From: Taeniopygia guttata
Taxonomy: Eukaryota; Chordata; Aves; Passeriformes; Estrildidae
Length of the DNA stretch: 64,000 nt
NCBI RefSeq assembly: GCF_048771995.1
Contig: NC_133028.1
Coordinates: 72,214,501 to 72,278,500, forward strand
Reading direction: 5' to 3'
Shown in pieces: positions 61,111-64,000 of the stretch (the stretch's first letter is position 1; each line of letters begins with the position of its first letter). The notes beneath the pieces were generated by a model. The model worked only from the letters and a program-made list of their open reading frames with translations, was not told the origin of the DNA and searched no databases. The translations under genes were made by a program, and so were the position numbers.

Positions 61111-64000
61111 GAGTGTAAGTTGTTGAATTGAGACAGAGTGAATGAATCAGGCTTTTTCTCCAGAATCCACAAGTGTTCTGTCCTTGTGCTAATGTTCAGA
61201 TATTAAACAGCAGGCTGACAATCCTTTGATGTGCTCTGGAATTGTAAGTACCAGCAAACCTGAAGTTTAAGGACGCTGGTGCATGTGAGGGTTGTCATTA
61301 ATATATTATGAACTTAACTGTTCAATGGAAAAAAAAAAAGTATATTTCTTTTTCTGAGAACTCTTCTGTTCTAGGGTACCAAGGATGATCATTATACCTT
61401 TGACTTATTCATAAAGGTAAATAACATAACACAGAAAAGACAATACATTGAGCATCTCTTTTGTGTAAGAAATTCAATGTTAAAAGCTGCAAAGAATTAA
61501 GTAATTCTCTTGGGAGTGATAAATCACGATTACAGAGAAATGCTACTGCAAAATAAACCTGGAGGAAAAACGATAATGTTAACAACATAAAATCTATTTA
61601 TTTGCAGTTTTTAAGACTTTTAATTTTATTTGGGAAAAGAGGTTGTTTCCCTACAAATGATCTCCTTTGGAAGGAGGGAACTCCATCATTTCTCAGAGAA
61701 GCCCTTTGCAGTGACTCCAGTGAAGCTGGCAGTAGGCTGTCCTTGGAATGCTAACTGTGAAAGCAGTAACAAATATCTACTGCTTCTCATCTGCCTGCAA
61801 CTATCCATCATTCCAACATCATATCATCCATTAGCAGGTGAACTCAAACAGCAACAAGTCATCAGAAAGGCAGGGATAAGGAAAGCTGGCTGGCTCAGCT
61901 CAGAGAGCACAGCTGAGAATTAGAGACAAAAGGAGTTAAAGTAGGCAAGGAGGCAACAAAGCGTTTTGGACAGGTAAACAGGTTATAAACCATGAAACTC
62001 AGCTGGCAAGGGAAAGTCAGAGGAGCTTATCTGCACCAGTGTAGTCAAATTAAATCAAAAAAGTGTAAGGAAAATGAAGATTTGGGCAACGGGCATTGCA
62101 GTTTGAGAAGGCGCACCCAAGTCACAAATTTATGAAAGAAAACAATTTCTGCATGGGAACAGTGGCTCTCAAGGTATTTGAACTACACTGGCTCTTTCCA
62201 AAAGGAACATGTGTCTATTCCCTGAAATCTGACAGGCATCATCAGAATGAGGGGTCAGATTAATGATCCAAATATGCCGTGACTAAAGCTGAGGACTGTC
62301 CCACACAGTCACCTTATATACACAGGTATGTAAATACACACCCACCTCAAAGCCTTCCTGAAGACTGACAGATTCTGACAACTTTGCATACACAGATGAC
62401 ATTCAATCCATTATTCCAACCAGTTCCCAAAGTTCTCAGTCATTTAAGATTTATATCTTAGCTCGCTGATGGAATCCACTTTATTTCCAGCAAAGAAATA
62501 TTGAACAAGGAAATTGGAGTTAAGCAGTTCACAAGTATGAACCTAACTCTGAAGAAAAGATTTTATGCCATATTTGCATTTGTCTGACAAAGTTCAAGAA
62601 AAGCTATTTCTATACCCATTTACTGGTACATCAATGCAATGGGAGGCTGAAATAAGGACTACAGGATGTCTGTATGCACTTTTTTCCATCATATCTAGGC
62701 AATGATTACTCAAAGACTATCCTCATATCACACATTTTCAACAATTAGTTTTTTTCAGGAAAAACAATTCAGGGAACCTGTATGTGAGATATAACCATAT
62801 ACAGTCTCCTTGAGGAAAATTCTCACTGAGTTGTGTCAACTCCAAACAGTGAAACAAGATTTTCAGGAGCCATGGCTTTTCAAAGCTCAAATATTTCAGT
62901 GTTCTGTATACACTGGAAGAGCATAAAATAGGTAATTCTGACTTAATTATAGGTTCTTGCTGTAATTGTTACTGAGAAACACCAAAATATTTTTTTATTA
63001 TTTTTTATTATTAAAAATATCTCTTTGCCTCTTCTAATAGAAGTTCCTAATACTTCTCTTTTTTTTTTTTTAAAGCCCATTTTTTAACTTCTATGAAGGA
63101 TGATACCCTCGGCATTTTTGTTTTCTGACAAGACAGGGCAGCGAGGTCACTTTTTTCCATGGGGAACACACAGATGTTCCACCTGGTGTGGCATTGCTAG
63201 GTGACCTCTCATCACATCAAGATGCCAGCAAGCTGCTCCACTGCCAGCCTCTTCCTGAACCATGGCCATGGTGATGGGCATCATGAGAAATTTGAAACTT
63301 CCTAAACTGGAAATCAACAAGTCACAGAATCACTGATCCTTGCGCAGGGGGAACAGATATCAGAATTTTTATGCTGGCTTTAATGCTCATTACAAATTCA
63401 GCTATTTCCCATTACTCTAGAGATATGAAGGGGAGAGTCTAAATAAAGTTTAGTCCTCTGTAGGACCCAACAGTAAAATCCTTCAGCTTATTAAAAAATT
63501 AATTCAGTTTGGCATATTCTGTCTGTGTTTAACCCTTCTAAAGAATTCTTACATAAAGGTCATTTTTAATTTCTTAACAATATCTCCCAGAACAGACTAT
63601 TTAAGAATGACAGAAGCTCCAATACTTAAAGCCAAGGAATATATGCAATATATGCATGTCACTACATTTAAGCATTTGTATTAGATTTAAAACAAACAGG
63701 CAGCTTACTAACCAGATCAGTACAAAAGCAGTTTCTCTAATCGAGTTGGCACCAGTTCACAGAAAATATAATTTGAAAAGGTTCACATTTAAATGAAACT
63801 TGCTTTTCATGCTCAAATGTCATTCCAAACTCCAAGGATGAGGTATTAACCCTTCATTCCCTTTGATTTAATGAAACTCAGCACTGAGCTTGAATAACCT
63901 TGACTGTACTTACTCACCACATTACAAAAATTAAACAAAAGATCCTGTTTGCAATCACTTAATTCTCAGAAATGCCAACCAAAAATACATGGATAAACCT
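61111..64000. other. Unique AT-rich sequence to the window end, no gene seen
   Basis: A 97-residue frame at 61630-61923 is unrecognisable. An A run lies at about 61329-61339 and the T-rich repeat at 62987-63020 is listed separately. No repeat family was recognised. Confidence 0.45.
62987..63020. repeat. TTTTTTATTA direct repeat
   Basis: ttttttatta occurs twice in tandem (ending at 63000 and at 63010) within AT-only text. Confidence 0.8.

Noticed and set aside
63318-63355. Possible CR1 tail (cacagaatcactgatcc)
   Set aside because: Only about a dozen bases resemble the family and the sequence diverges at once.
1-64000. CRISPR arrays, operons, ribosome binding sites, tRNA or rRNA genes
   Set aside because: Repeats present are microsatellites or retroelements; no spaced repeat array or tRNA/rRNA text is recognisable, and the DNA is vertebrate.

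Overview
The window reads as vertebrate, specifically bird, nuclear DNA, AT-rich and without a protein-coding gene that can be supported. The bird call rests on interspersed repeats. There are three clear 3' ends of CR1 LINEs, two carrying the guide text of avian CR1 tails and one with its 8-bp terminal repeat. There is also one near-complete LTR of a widespread avian endogenous retrovirus family, with TGTCATGG at one end and CAGCACA at the other. No bacterial gene organisation, operon, CRISPR, tRNA or rRNA is visible. Open reading frames are short, mostly below 100 residues, overlap on both strands, and match no protein I recognise. The longest (about 350 residues) is an artefact of a microsatellite.

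Layout. 1-8.3 kb: unique AT-rich sequence with one T/G-rich low-complexity block (3.85-4.0 kb) and two exon-like segments (515-638 and 4861-4920) that have good splice signals but no recognisable product. 8.3-9.4 kb: the retroviral LTR on the minus strand, then a minus-strand CR1 3' end. 9.4-18 kb: unique sequence with A-rich blocks. 18.06-18.83 kb: a TATTTATA-type repeat followed by a probable second retroviral LTR segment with CCAAT, TATA and AATAAA in order. 18.8-34.5 kb: unique sequence with a CR1 scrap, AT-rich tracts, a 12-nt microexon-like motif at 29.64 kb and a possible conserved regulatory element at 30.7-31.2 kb. 34.57-34.93 kb: two CR1 3' ends facing each other, then a 19-bp tandem duplication. 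42.5-42.8 kb: a small CpG-richer patch. 48.0-49.3 kb: the most enhancer-like stretch in the window. 50.28-51.12 kb: an 841-bp polypyrimidine tract made of 101 perfect CCTTT units, a CCTT run and a 12-bp repeat with 72-bp higher-order structure. 51.1-64 kb: unique sequence with minor simple repeats.

The simplest reading is a gene desert or a very large intron in a bird genome, with sparse old retroelements and a few candidate cis-regulatory blocks. There is no set of genes here that works together. Regulatory and exon calls are inferences from composition and motifs; cross-species alignment and RNA data would be needed to settle them. The most striking object visible directly in the sequence is the hierarchical pyrimidine repeat at 50.3-51.1 kb.
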